This document shows positions 43,154 through 52,136 of a stretch of 64,000 bases of DNA, piece by piece. The notes under the pieces were generated by a model. It saw only the letters and a program-made list of their open reading frames with translations. It was not told where the DNA came from and did not search any database. Where the stretch lies: the NCBI RefSeq assembly GCF_013359935.1, contig NZ_JABMCB010000177.1, forward strand, positions 124,001 through 188,000, read 5' to 3'. Origin of the DNA: Paenibacillus xylanilyticus. GTDB lineage: Bacteria; Bacillota; Bacilli; Paenibacillales; Paenibacillaceae. Every line of letters begins with the position of its first letter. Position 1 is the stretch's first letter. The translations under genes were made by a program, and so were the position numbers.

Positions 43154-43813
43154 TCAGCCTCCGTAGCTGCTACGAATCTCTGCAATGGCCGCTGCACGGT
43201 CCTCGCGCCCGAATACCGCGCTTCCCGCTACGAGGACATCTGCGCCTGCCTCCACAACGAGTGGGGCTGTATCGGCTGCAATTCCCCCATCCACTTCGAT
43301 ATGAACATCATGGCGTCCTTTTTCATTCAGCCAGCTGCGAATTTGTCTGATTTTGTTCATCGTTCCCGAGATGAAGGCTTGTCCGCCAAACCCAGGATTC
43401 ACGGTCATGACAAGAACCATGTCCACATCATCCAGCACTTCCTGAATGGCACTGGCCGGCGTCCCCGGATTTAGAGCAACCCCCGCCTTGACTCCCTGTT
43501 CCTTAATTAGATGAATCACACGGTGCAAATGTACACAAGCCTCGGCATGTACAGTAATTACCGCCGCTCCGGCTTTAGCAAATTCCTCAACATATCGCTC
43601 AGGATTTTCGATCATCAGATGCACATCCAGTGGCAGGTTGGTATGAGGAGCAATTGCTTTTACAATGGCAGGACCAAGCGTAATATTCGGGACGAAATGA
43701 CCGTCCATGACATCAACGTGAATCCAGTCACCGCCAGCTGCCTGTGCTTCGGCCACTTCAGCACCGAGACGGGCAAAATCAGCAGATAATATGGATGGAG
43801 CAATTTTAATCAT
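43154..43813 (-). CDS. rpe: Ribulose-phosphate 3-epimerase
   Basis: 219-residue TIM barrel enzyme of the pentose phosphate pathway that interconverts ribulose 5-phosphate and xylulose 5-phosphate at a metal centre. Visible are [21 protein letters not shown] with metal and acid residues, [20 protein letters not shown] and EVDGGI. It starts one base after the rsgA stop and lies in the conserved order rsgA-rpe. Confidence 0.97.
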   Translation of the reverse strand: MIKIAPSILSADFARLGAEVAEAQAAGGDWIHVDVMDGHFVPNITLGPAIVKAIAPHTNLPLDVHLMIENPERYVEEFAKAGAAVITVHAEACVHLHRVIHLIKEQGVKAGVALNPGTPASAIQEVLDDVDMVLVMTVNPGFGGQAFISGTMNKIRQIRSWLNEKGRHDVHIEVDGGIAADTAPLVVEAGADVLVAGSAVFGREDRAAAIAEIRSSYGG

Positions 43814-43814
43814 G

Positions 43815-44732
43815 TTAGTACCTCCGCTTCTTGTCTTTCATTTCTGTAAGGAACTGCTCATAATGCCGATAACGGCTTTCGGAAATTAAACCTTCCTCCT
43901 TAGCCGCAAGTACTCGGCATTGGGGCTCATGCGTGTGGGTACAGCCGCGGAATTTACATTGGTCAGCATACTGGGCAAATTCCCGGAAACAGGTGGAGAG
44001 TTCTTCTACACCGATCTCCAGAAAGTCCAGTTGGCTGAATCCGGGTGTATCTGCGACAAATCCGCCATTATCCAGCGGAATCAATTCTACATGTCTGGTC
44101 GTATGTTTGCCTCGACCAAGTCGCATGCTGATTTCACTCGTTTCCAGCGTCAGCCCTGGCATTAGGGCATTAAGCATAGAAGATTTGCCTACTCCCGATT
44201 GACCCGAGAATACACTTATCTTGCCTGCAAGACGTTCTTTGAGCAGCTCATTTCCTTCGCCAGTTCGCGAACTGGTCGAAATAACTTCATACCCGACCTG
44301 CTCATACAATGCCTTAACCTCGGCCACAGTATCACTCGCATCGTTTTGTGGATCAGCCAGATCCTGCTTTGTTAATACAATTAGAGCATCCAGCCCCGCC
44401 TGCTCAATATGTACAAGAAATTTGTCCAGCAGGTTCAGGTTCATGTCCGGTTCTTTAACGGAGAACAGAAGAACAGCCAGACTGACATTGGCAACAGGGG
44501 GCCGAATCAGTTCATTCTCCCGTTCCCGAATCTCATCTACTGTTCCTTCACCATTCTCTGTCAGCATATAGCTCACACGGTCACCGACAAGTGGAGAAAC
44601 GCCTCTCTTTTTGAATATCCCTCTTGCTCGGCATGTAACGGCGGAGCCTTCCACCGAAGGCACCCCGTTTTCTAACAGTGGCATGACATAGTAGTAACCG
44701 CTTAGCGCTTTTACGATGATACCTTCTGGCAT
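43815..44732 (-). CDS. rsgA: Ribosome small subunit GTPase RsgA
   Basis: 305 residues. An N-terminal OB domain is followed by a circularly permuted GTPase whose motifs run G4 (LTKQDL), G1 (GQSGVGKSS) and G3 (DTPGF). The C-terminal zinc site [14 protein letters not shown] completes it. RsgA checks late 30S maturation and is called CpgA in B. subtilis, where PrkC phosphorylates it; prkC lies 91 bases upstream. ATG 44732 follows AAGGAGG; the upstream ATG lacks one. Confidence 0.96.
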   Translation of the reverse strand: MPEGIIVKALSGYYYVMPLLENGVPSVEGSAVTCRARGIFKKRGVSPLVGDRVSYMLTENGEGTVDEIRERENELIRPPVANVSLAVLLFSVKEPDMNLNLLDKFLVHIEQAGLDALIVLTKQDLADPQNDASDTVAEVKALYEQVGYEVISTSSRTGEGNELLKERLAGKISVFSGQSGVGKSSMLNALMPGLTLETSEISMRLGRGKHTTRHVELIPLDNGGFVADTPGFSQLDFLEIGVEELSTCFREFAQYADQCKFRGCTHTHEPQCRVLAAKEEGLISESRYRHYEQFLTEMKDKKRRY

Positions 44733-44823
44733 AGCTCCGTCGCCCTCCTTTGATTTTCGGTACACTCATCCTAACGTCAGCAATAAGCCGTCCTTACGGA
44801 CGGCTCGATGCGTTAACGACATC

Positions 44824-47007
44824 CTACTTCTTGTCTTTTCCATGAGCTTTACCCTTGCCGTTATTCATGGCAGACGTATCTTCGCCCTCATTATCCTCTT
44901 CACCATCACCAGGAATCGATTCAGACTCACCTTCCTGATTCGTATCCACGCTGCCTTCGTCACCACCGCCACCTTCTTCAGGTTCGTTTGCTGGAGGTGT
45001 TGGCTGATTGCCAATCTCCGGCTCAATGGTAGGCACCACTACGGTACCATTTTTGGCTTCAGCATAGGTAACTACATACGTATCCAGGAATTGACCATCA
45101 CGATATACAGATACAGCACCGTTCTCATTCGGAGCAAGAACAAGTGGGATGGTCAGTGCCTGATAGGACTTGTTAATGGTCCGGGTTCCCCATTCCTGGT
45201 TCTTGCCGCGGGCATCCTCGAATGTAATCCGAATCTTGCTGTTCTTGCCCTCTTCTTTTGGCGAAACATTGATATTGAAGGAGTACTCCAATGCCTCAGG
45301 CGGATAACCCGTGCTGACGAAAATGGTGATTTTGTCACCAGGTTTCACATCGGCTCCGGCTTCCACAGGCCATTGCTGGGTCACTTTCCCCTTATCAACC
45401 GTATAGCTTGATTCTTCCTGAACCTGAGCCAGAACCAGTCCGGCAGACTTAATCATCTGCTCAGCTTCGTTGCGGGTGCGATTTTTCAGATCAGGCATCT
45501 TCACCGTCTCCGCGCCTTTGCTAACGGTTAAAACAATCTCGGTCTGTTCCGGATCAAATTCTTCATTAGCACCAGGTGTCTGGGAAATGACAATGCCTGA
45601 AGCAACATCATTGGAGAAGTCGTCCTTACGCTTAATTCGATCCTCGCTAATGCCCAGATTCTTCAGATCCTTGACCGCATCCTCATAGGAATCCCCTTCA
45701 ACGCTGATCATTTTGGTTAGTTCCTTTTCAGCTCCAACACTAAGTTGGATCTCGGAACCTTCCTTCACCACGTCGCCTTCATTTCGGCTTTGTTCAAATA
45801 CGATGCCTGGGTCGATACCTTCCTTGTACATCCGGATGACATCATCGCTAACAACAAGACCCTGATCCTGCAGCATCTGACGAGCCTTTTCTTCAGTCTG
45901 GTTAACGACATTTGGAACAGTGACTTCAGGCACAACAAGCATACCTTTGACATACCATACAACACCAACCATGGCTATGAGAATTAGAACAGTCAATGAG
46001 ATCAATAGCGTTGGTTTTTTCCAGTTCTTCGTTTTGGGTTTGCCCTTATTGTTGTCCTCATCAGGTTCCATGATTGGAGTAGCGCCCGTAGAAGTAATTC
46101 CTCGTGGTTCCGGTTTGATCGCAGGCATGACCCGCGTCTGATCCACATCATCCTCATCCGGAAAGTCGATTTTGGACTCATTGCGTCTTTCCGGTAACAA
46201 ACACGTTTCCAGATCATTCTGCATTTCTTTTGCTGACTGATAACGCTCCTGCGGGTTCTTCCGCATGGATTTCAAAATGACATTCTCCACACTTTGCGGA
46301 ATCAGTGGGTTGAATTTGCGAGGTTCATCAAATTCTTCCTGCAAATGCTTCAATGCAACGCTAATAGGGCTCTCACCAAGAAATGGAAGCTGCCCAGTCA
46401 GCATTTGATAGAGTACGATACCGAGAGAGTATAAATCCGACTTTTCGCCAGTAACGATCCCCTTGGCATGCTCCGGTGAAAAGTAATGTACGGAACCGAC
46501 TACCGAGCCAGTCTGTGTAATCGTTGTGGATGTCACCGCTCGGGCAATTCCGAAATCGGTAACCTTCACACGGCCGTTACGGCCAATTAATATATTATGC
46601 GGTTTAATATCCCGATGAATAATCTGGTTATGATGTGCATGATCCAGGGCGTCTGCAATTTGGGAAGCAATCCGAACAGCTTCGTCTACCTGCAGAGGGG
46701 CCCGCTCTTTGATGATCTCATTCAGGTTTTTGCCTTCCACGTACTCCATGACGATATAATGAACGTCATCTTCCTGGCCAACATCATAGATGCTGACGAC
46801 ATTGGGATGAGATAAGGATGCAGCAGACTGCGCTTCTCTACGGAAACGACGGATGAACTCTTCATCATGTACAAATTGCTGCCTCAATACTTTAATCGCC
46901 ACATTACGGTTCAGCAGAAGGTCCTGGGCCTTGTACACAAGTGCCATGCCGCCACCGCCAACACGCTCAATGACTTCATAGCGTCCGCCTAGCTGGTGCC
47001 CAATCAT
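44824..47007 (-). CDS. prkC: PASTA-domain Ser/Thr protein kinase
   Basis: 727 residues. The kinase domain (10-270) has GGGGMALVYK, the catalytic Lys 39, HRDIKPHNI (131-139) and DFG (151). A basic juxtamembrane region precedes one membrane helix (about 332-353), and three PASTA repeats (about 362-568) bind muropeptides outside. A further beta-domain and an acidic then Lys-rich tail (EEGGGGDEG..., GKAHGKDKK) end it. PrkC senses cell-wall fragments and triggers spore germination and envelope control. Its ATG overlaps the prpC stop. The tail beyond the third PASTA repeat (160 residues) differs from B. subtilis. Confidence 0.96.
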   Translation of the reverse strand: MIGHQLGGRYEVIERVGGGGMALVYKAQDLLLNRNVAIKVLRQQFVHDEEFIRRFRREAQSAASLSHPNVVSIYDVGQEDDVHYIVMEYVEGKNLNEIIKERAPLQVDEAVRIASQIADALDHAHHNQIIHRDIKPHNILIGRNGRVKVTDFGIARAVTSTTITQTGSVVGSVHYFSPEHAKGIVTGEKSDLYSLGIVLYQMLTGQLPFLGESPISVALKHLQEEFDEPRKFNPLIPQSVENVILKSMRKNPQERYQSAKEMQNDLETCLLPERRNESKIDFPDEDDVDQTRVMPAIKPEPRGITSTGATPIMEPDEDNNKGKPKTKNWKKPTLLISLTVLILIAMVGVVWYVKGMLVVPEVTVPNVVNQTEEKARQMLQDQGLVVSDDVIRMYKEGIDPGIVFEQSRNEGDVVKEGSEIQLSVGAEKELTKMISVEGDSYEDAVKDLKNLGISEDRIKRKDDFSNDVASGIVISQTPGANEEFDPEQTEIVLTVSKGAETVKMPDLKNRTRNEAEQMIKSAGLVLAQVQEESSYTVDKGKVTQQWPVEAGADVKPGDKITIFVSTGYPPEALEYSFNINVSPKEEGKNSKIRITFEDARGKNQEWGTRTINKSYQALTIPLVLAPNENGAVSVYRDGQFLDTYVVTYAEAKNGTVVVPTIEPEIGNQPTPPANEPEEGGGGDEGSVDTNQEGESESIPGDGEEDNEGEDTSAMNNGKGKAHGKDKK

Positions 47008-47780
47008 GACTCACACCCCGTTTCCGTCACCACGGAACCTTCCTGTTGCACTTCAAACAGCGCAACCGTGATATTATCGTCTCCGCCAGCCAGCAGTGCC
47101 AACTGAAGCAGCCGATCTGCCCGCTCTTCAAGCGGCAAATCCTGATTGCCCGCCACCTGAACCATTTGTTCATTGCTGACCAGATTGCTGAGTCCATCGC
47201 TGCATAACAGCAGAACTTCACCTGCTTCCAGCTTGACCGCATCCAGATCGACTTTTACTTCGGCATCTGTTCCAAGGGCACGAGTCAGCACATTACGACG
47301 CGGATGATGAGATACGTCTTCCTTGCTGATCTGACCATTTTTAAACAATTCGTTCACCAATGTATGGTCTTCCGTTAACTGGATCACTTGTTTGTTTGCA
47401 ATTTTGTAAGCTCGGCTGTCTCCGATATGACCGATAACGCCTTCTGCATCGTTCAACAAGGCAGCAACCACGGTCGTTCCCATGTTATGGTACTTGTCAT
47501 CTCCGGATGCAGTACGATATATCACTTCGTTGGCATGCAAAATAGCATCGCTGAGGGCAGCGGACAAGGACGCATGTGACAACCCCGGTTCCAGTGTCCC
47601 GAGGTCATGTACCAAAGTCTCCACTGCCAGACGGCTCGCGGTATCTCCTGCGAGATGCCCGCCCATGCCATCAGCGACAATGCCCAGAATATATCCTGTC
47701 TCCAAATTGCGAATCCAGGCTGAATCTTCATTAACCGAACGCACGCGTCCGATATGGCTCACATGAACTGTTTTGATCAA
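47004..47780 (-). CDS. prpC: PP2C-type phosphoprotein phosphatase
   Basis: 258 residues, Stp1/PrpC type. Metal-binding Asp residues appear in SVNEDSAW, VADGMGGHLAGD, GHIGDSRAY, LCSDGLSNL and GGDDNITVA. It reverses phosphorylation by PrkC, and the two genes overlap by four bases. It starts just after rlmN (7 bases), as in other Firmicutes. Confidence 0.96.
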   Translation of the reverse strand: MIKTVHVSHIGRVRSVNEDSAWIRNLETGYILGIVADGMGGHLAGDTASRLAVETLVHDLGTLEPGLSHASLSAALSDAILHANEVIYRTASGDDKYHNMGTTVVAALLNDAEGVIGHIGDSRAYKIANKQVIQLTEDHTLVNELFKNGQISKEDVSHHPRRNVLTRALGTDAEVKVDLDAVKLEAGEVLLLCSDGLSNLVSNEQMVQVAGNQDLPLEERADRLLQLALLAGGDDNITVALFEVQQEGSVVTETGCES

Positions 47781-47787
47781 AATGTTC

Positions 47788-48828
47788 TCACCTCAACTCC
47801 ATATGCTTTGCACGAAGCTGACCGCAAGCGGCAGCAATATCATGTCCCTGTTCACGACGAATGGTTACATTAACACCCTGCTCCGAGAGAATCTTCTGAA
47901 AATTGAAAATGTCGCTTCTCGATGTTCTTACATACTTGCGTTCAGGCACGTGATTGACTGGAATCAGGTTCACGTGGCAGAGCATGTTTTTCAGCACACT
48001 TGCCAGTTCTGCCGCATGTTCCGGCTGATCGTTCACGCCACCGATCAGGGCATATTCAAACGTAATTCTCCGGCCCGTTTTGGCCAGGTAGTAGCGAAGC
48101 GACTCCATCACATCGTCAAAAGGAAAACGACGGTTTACCGGCATCAATTTGGAACGAAGCGCATCATTCGGTGCATGAATGGAGATTGCCAGATTGATCT
48201 GTGTATCTTCATCAGCAAACTTGTAGATGTTCGGTACGATCCCGCTTGTGGATACCGTGATGTGACGCTGACCGATATTCAAACCCTTTTCGTGAATCAT
48301 GATGCGCAGGAAAGTCATTGTAGCTTCATAGTTCTCAAACGGTTCACCCGAACCCATAATAACAATGCTGCTGACTCGTTCGCCGCGCTCATCCAGAATT
48401 TTCTGAGCCTGTACGACCTGGGCAACAATTTCGCCTGCAGTAAGGTTACGCTTCAATCCACCCAGCGTGGACGCGCAGAACGTGCAACCGATTCGGCATC
48501 CCACCTGTGTCGTTACGCAGATGCTGTTACCATAGTTATGTTTCATAATAACCGTTTCGATCGCATGATCATCATGAAGACCAAACAGGAACTTCACCGT
48601 TCCATCCTTGGATTCAAACTTCGTAATTTCGGTAAGGGTTACGAATTCAAATTGCTCTGCCAGCTTTTCGCGCAGTGCTTTGGACAGATTCGTCATTTCA
48701 CTAAAATCATTCACTCGCTTTACATAAATCCAGTCGAAAATCTGACCACCGCGAAAAGCGGGTTCCCCATTTTCAACAGCCCATTGCTGCAGCTCTTCCA
48801 GGGAATAATCATATATAAAAGGTTTCAT
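47788..48828 (-). CDS. rlmN: Dual-specificity 23S rRNA/tRNA methyltransferase RlmN
   Basis: 346 residues, a radical SAM enzyme that methylates C2 of A2503 in 23S rRNA and A37 in some tRNAs. The iron-sulfur cluster motif is CRIGCTFC (near 115). The other catalytic cysteine is near the C-terminus (AACGQLRA), and [10 protein letters not shown] is the SAM-binding GxGEP. The start is chosen at ATG 48828 with GGTG 11 bases ahead; ATG 48864, behind GGAAGA, is an alternative that would add 12 basic residues. Confidence 0.96.
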   Translation of the reverse strand: MKPFIYDYSLEELQQWAVENGEPAFRGGQIFDWIYVKRVNDFSEMTNLSKALREKLAEQFEFVTLTEITKFESKDGTVKFLFGLHDDHAIETVIMKHNYGNSICVTTQVGCRIGCTFCASTLGGLKRNLTAGEIVAQVVQAQKILDERGERVSSIVIMGSGEPFENYEATMTFLRIMIHEKGLNIGQRHITVSTSGIVPNIYKFADEDTQINLAISIHAPNDALRSKLMPVNRRFPFDDVMESLRYYLAKTGRRITFEYALIGGVNDQPEHAAELASVLKNMLCHVNLIPVNHVPERKYVRTSRSDIFNFQKILSEQGVNVTIRREQGHDIAAACGQLRAKHMELR

Positions 48829-48966
48829 TTTGTTGTCAACACCTATTCCTTCTTTTCTTTTCATTCTTCCTATTCTATCACAAAGACCACTTTACATCCA
48901 TGTATGCCCTACAGTCTTGCACTTCATGCATTATAACACCTCGGCGCGTATGCCGCACCCCATTAC

Positions 48967-48997
48967 AAAGAAATCCGCCGAAGTTCCCCTCGGCGGC
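48967..48997 (-). terminator. Terminator after rsmB
   Basis: On the minus strand GCCGCCGA-GGGGAAC-TTCGGCGG is followed by ATTTCTTTG. It lies 20 bases past the rsmB stop and precedes rlmN. Confidence 0.75.
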
Positions 48998-49017
48998 CAT
49001 CCTTGCATGCTATGGAT

Positions 49018-50514
49018 TTATTCATCGGCTGCACGTGTCAACCTTGCAATGTAAAAGCCGTCACTGTGTGCATACTGTGGCAAGATCTGCACACCCCCAT
49101 TCACTGACTTCCACTTTTCCATCTCTGTTCCAGCCCAAGCAGAATCCAACGCTTGGTATTCGGGATGACGCTTCAAAAAGTCAGCTACCATGAGTTCGTT
49201 CTCAGCCGGCTCAATGGTACAGGTACTGTACACCAGGACGCCGCCTGGCTTCAATAACGGTGCAACCCGATCCAGCAACTGACGCTGCAGCCCTGAGATA
49301 TCTTCAATATCTTCAGGGGATTTGGTCCATTTGACATCCGGCTTACGGCGTATGACACCCAGACCGGAGCAAGGTGCATCCAAAAGAATACGGTCAAACG
49401 AAGCATGAGGATAACGTTCATCCAGATCCAGTGCATCTCCTGTAACCGCATCGATACAGCCCAGTCCCAATCGATTTGCCTGATCCATGATAAGCTGACG
49501 CTTGTGTGCATGCACGTCATTGGCAATGATTTGACCACGGTCCTGCATTTTCTCGGCCATATGAGCCGTTTTCCCACCCGGAGCTGCGCAGCAATCCAGC
49601 ACGGTTTGACCCTCTTCAGGTGCGACCGCTTCGGCCACAAGCATGGAACTTTCGTCCTGCACAGAGAACAGTCCATCCCGGTACCATGACGTTAGTGCCA
49701 TATTCCCACCACTGCGAACAAGAATACCGTCGGGACTTATCCGCGAAGGCTCTACTACTGCACCCGTGCTCTCCATTTCGCGCATGAGTTTGTCACGCGT
49801 GGTCATCGTTGAATTTACCCGCACACTCACTGCCGGCGGTTCATTATTTGCCTTGCAGATTGCTTCTGCTGTCTCTTCACCATATTGGCTGATCCAGCGT
49901 TGGACCATCCACTGCGGGTGGGAATGCTCCAGTGCAATACGCTCAGCAGCTGGCAGGTCATCCGGTATTCGAAGTTCATCCCGACTGCGGATCATGTTGC
50001 GCAGAACGCCATTCACCATGCCCGAGATTCCCTGGTGTCCCAGTTTTTTCGCCAGATTGACGGCTTCGCTTACAACAGCATGTTCCGGAATACGATCCAG
50101 ATACATCATCTGGTAGACGCTGATCCGCAGCAAACTGCGTACCCATGGCTGGAGTTTGGCTATCCCTTTGGCCACAAAACGTTCCAGAAAATAATCAAGT
50201 GTGTTCAGCCGTGCGATTGTTCCGTACACCAACTCGGTAGCCAGCCCGGCATCTGCCGGACTAAGCTCAGCTTCTTTCAGACGCCGGTTGAGTTCCAGGT
50301 TGCTGTAGGCCCCCTCCTGCTCCACTGCACTAAGTACCTTCACTGCGAGCGCGCGTGGAGAAGTCTTAGGTCTTTCGGTACGCGCAGCTCCTCCAGAGGA
50401 TTGGGATCCCGTGTTTTTGGAACCAGTCGACTTCCCTGCATAAGGACGACGATTCGGGTTGCCGTTACCTTTATTTGGGCTATTTGCTGATCGTCCAGAT
50501 GTATTCCCGCTCAT
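49018..50514 (-). CDS. rsmB: 16S rRNA m5C967 methyltransferase RsmB
   Basis: 498 residues. A low-complexity, Gly/Asn/Ser-rich basic leader (1-50) is unlike B. subtilis YloM. It is followed by a NusB-like RNA-binding domain (about 55-185) and the SAM methyltransferase domain with VLDCCAAPGGKT, DAPCSGLGV (catalytic Cys) and YSTCTIEPAEN (second Cys). The ATG overlaps the fmt stop (ATGA). Confidence 0.95.
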   Translation of the reverse strand: MSGNTSGRSANSPNKGNGNPNRRPYAGKSTGSKNTGSQSSGGAARTERPKTSPRALAVKVLSAVEQEGAYSNLELNRRLKEAELSPADAGLATELVYGTIARLNTLDYFLERFVAKGIAKLQPWVRSLLRISVYQMMYLDRIPEHAVVSEAVNLAKKLGHQGISGMVNGVLRNMIRSRDELRIPDDLPAAERIALEHSHPQWMVQRWISQYGEETAEAICKANNEPPAVSVRVNSTMTTRDKLMREMESTGAVVEPSRISPDGILVRSGGNMALTSWYRDGLFSVQDESSMLVAEAVAPEEGQTVLDCCAAPGGKTAHMAEKMQDRGQIIANDVHAHKRQLIMDQANRLGLGCIDAVTGDALDLDERYPHASFDRILLDAPCSGLGVIRRKPDVKWTKSPEDIEDISGLQRQLLDRVAPLLKPGGVLVYSTCTIEPAENELMVADFLKRHPEYQALDSAWAGTEMEKWKSVNGGVQILPQYAHSDGFYIARLTRAADE

Positions 50515-51470
50515 CGTAACACCGTGCCCGGCTTCAGCGTGCCACCGCGAGCGAAGTCAGCAGCTTTCATCGCTTTCTTGCCTGCAGGCTGAACTTCCGT
50601 CAGCCAGAGTGAACCGTCACCCGTTCGCACTTCAATGCCCCTTGCCCCCAGCTGCAGCACCGTGCCCGGCTCAGCCTGTCCATTGGTTGCAGCTTCTGAA
50701 GCACCTGACTGATTGGGGTTGGCAGCAGCCCATACTTTGAACACCTGCTCGTCCCACATCGTAAATGCACCGGAAAACGGAACAAGACCACGGATCTGAT
50801 TAAAGAGTTCACGGGATGAACGAGTCCAGTCCATTTTCTCGTCTTCTCTGGTCAAATTGCGGGCATACGAAGCCTCGGCTTCGTCCTGAGGGACAGCCGT
50901 AGTCTCCCCCGCAATTAGGCGGGGCATTTCTGCCTGCAGCAGTTTGGAGCCTGCATCGCTGAGCTTCACAAACATGGTGCCAGAAGTATCCTCATCAGTG
51001 ATCGGCACTTCCACACGTGAGATCATGTCTCCGGTATCCAAACCTTCTGCCATGAACATCAGTGTAACGCCTGTTACCGGCTCCCCATTGATGATGGAGC
51101 GCTGAATTGGAGCACCTCCGCGATATTTTGGCAAAAGGGAACCGTGCACATTCACACATCCCCGAACAGGCATATCCAGCACAGCCTTCGGCAGAATCTG
51201 TCCAAATGCAGCCGTGACAATCAGGTCCGGCTTCCATTCAGCTAGTTTAGCCACTGACTCCGGATCACGCAGCTTTACCGGTTGAAATACAGGCAATCCG
51301 TGGCGCTCAGCCGCGGCCTTCACAGGCGTTGGCGTAAGCACTTTTTTGCGGCCCTGCGGTTTATCGGGTTGGGTCACAACACCCACCACGTTATATCCCT
51401 CAGCAATAAGCATATCCAGGGAAGGAACAGCGAATTCCGGGGTTCCCATAAAAACAATATTCAAATCCAT
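50511..51470 (-). CDS. fmt: Methionyl-tRNA formyltransferase
   Basis: 319 residues. It adds the formyl group from 10-formyl-THF to initiator Met-tRNA. Visible are IVFMGTPEFAVPSL, VVTQPDKPQGRKK, the catalytic SLLPKYRGGAPIQRSI (formyl-binding, near 108-123), and the C-terminal tRNA-binding domain. The ATG at 51470 has AAGGAG directly ahead. It lies six bases after def, and the two act in sequence, adding and removing the formyl group. Confidence 0.97.
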   Translation of the reverse strand: MDLNIVFMGTPEFAVPSLDMLIAEGYNVVGVVTQPDKPQGRKKVLTPTPVKAAAERHGLPVFQPVKLRDPESVAKLAEWKPDLIVTAAFGQILPKAVLDMPVRGCVNVHGSLLPKYRGGAPIQRSIINGEPVTGVTLMFMAEGLDTGDMISRVEVPITDEDTSGTMFVKLSDAGSKLLQAEMPRLIAGETTAVPQDEAEASYARNLTREDEKMDWTRSSRELFNQIRGLVPFSGAFTMWDEQVFKVWAAANPNQSGASEAATNGQAEPGTVLQLGARGIEVRTGDGSLWLTEVQPAGKKAMKAADFARGGTLKPGTVLR

Positions 51471-51476
51471 CACTCC

Positions 51477-51965
51477 TTAATTACGTCGCGGTCCAGTCTG
51501 ATCCGCTGCAATTTCGTACACCTTCTCAGCGATATCCGTAAAGAGTACGCCATCCAGATGATCAATTTCATGCTGGAATGCACGGGACAACAGACCGCTG
51601 CCCGTAATAATCAGTTCATTGCCTTCACGATCCAGGCCTTTAACGGTAACTGTTTCGAAACGACGAACGTCGCCGTTAATCCCAGGAATGCTCAGACAGC
51701 CTTCCGGTCCGAACTGCTCACCTTCACTCGCGATGATTTCAGGATTAATCATTTTGATCAAACCTTGTTCATCCCCGGCATCAATAACAATCAAGCGTTT
51801 TAAAATGCCTACTTGTGGTGCGGCAAGACCTACACCTTCAGCGTCATACATCGTATCTGCCATATCATCCAGCAGTTTTTGTACATTGGGTGTTACTTTT
51901 GTAACTTCCTTGGCTCTTTTGTGAAGCACCTCATCCGGTTCTTTAACGATAATACGAATCGACAT
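51477..51965 (-). CDS. def: Peptide deformylase
   Basis: 162 residues, the metalloprotease that removes the formyl group from new proteins. The three motifs are GVGLAAPQVG, EGCLSIPG (metal Cys) and HEIDHLDG (two metal His and the catalytic Glu). This is the short type I-like form. The gene precedes fmt in the same operon; 171 bases separate it from priA, so it may have its own promoter. Confidence 0.97.
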   Translation of the reverse strand: MSIRIIVKEPDEVLHKRAKEVTKVTPNVQKLLDDMADTMYDAEGVGLAAPQVGILKRLIVIDAGDEQGLIKMINPEIIASEGEQFGPEGCLSIPGINGDVRRFETVTVKGLDREGNELIITGSGLLSRAFQHEIDHLDGVLFTDIAEKVYEIAADQTGPRRN

Positions 51966-52136
51966 GTTGTAAGCACCTTCCTAACCCAAATCTCATATCG
52001 GGTATCATTCTTTTGTTTTTTTGTTGCTTTGTTTTTAATCTATGTTTATACCGCTTGTTCACATCCACATTTTGCGTTATTCATTTTCACCACTTAGTAT
52101 GGTGCGAAGTGTTCCTTGGAAAATGATGCAACATGC

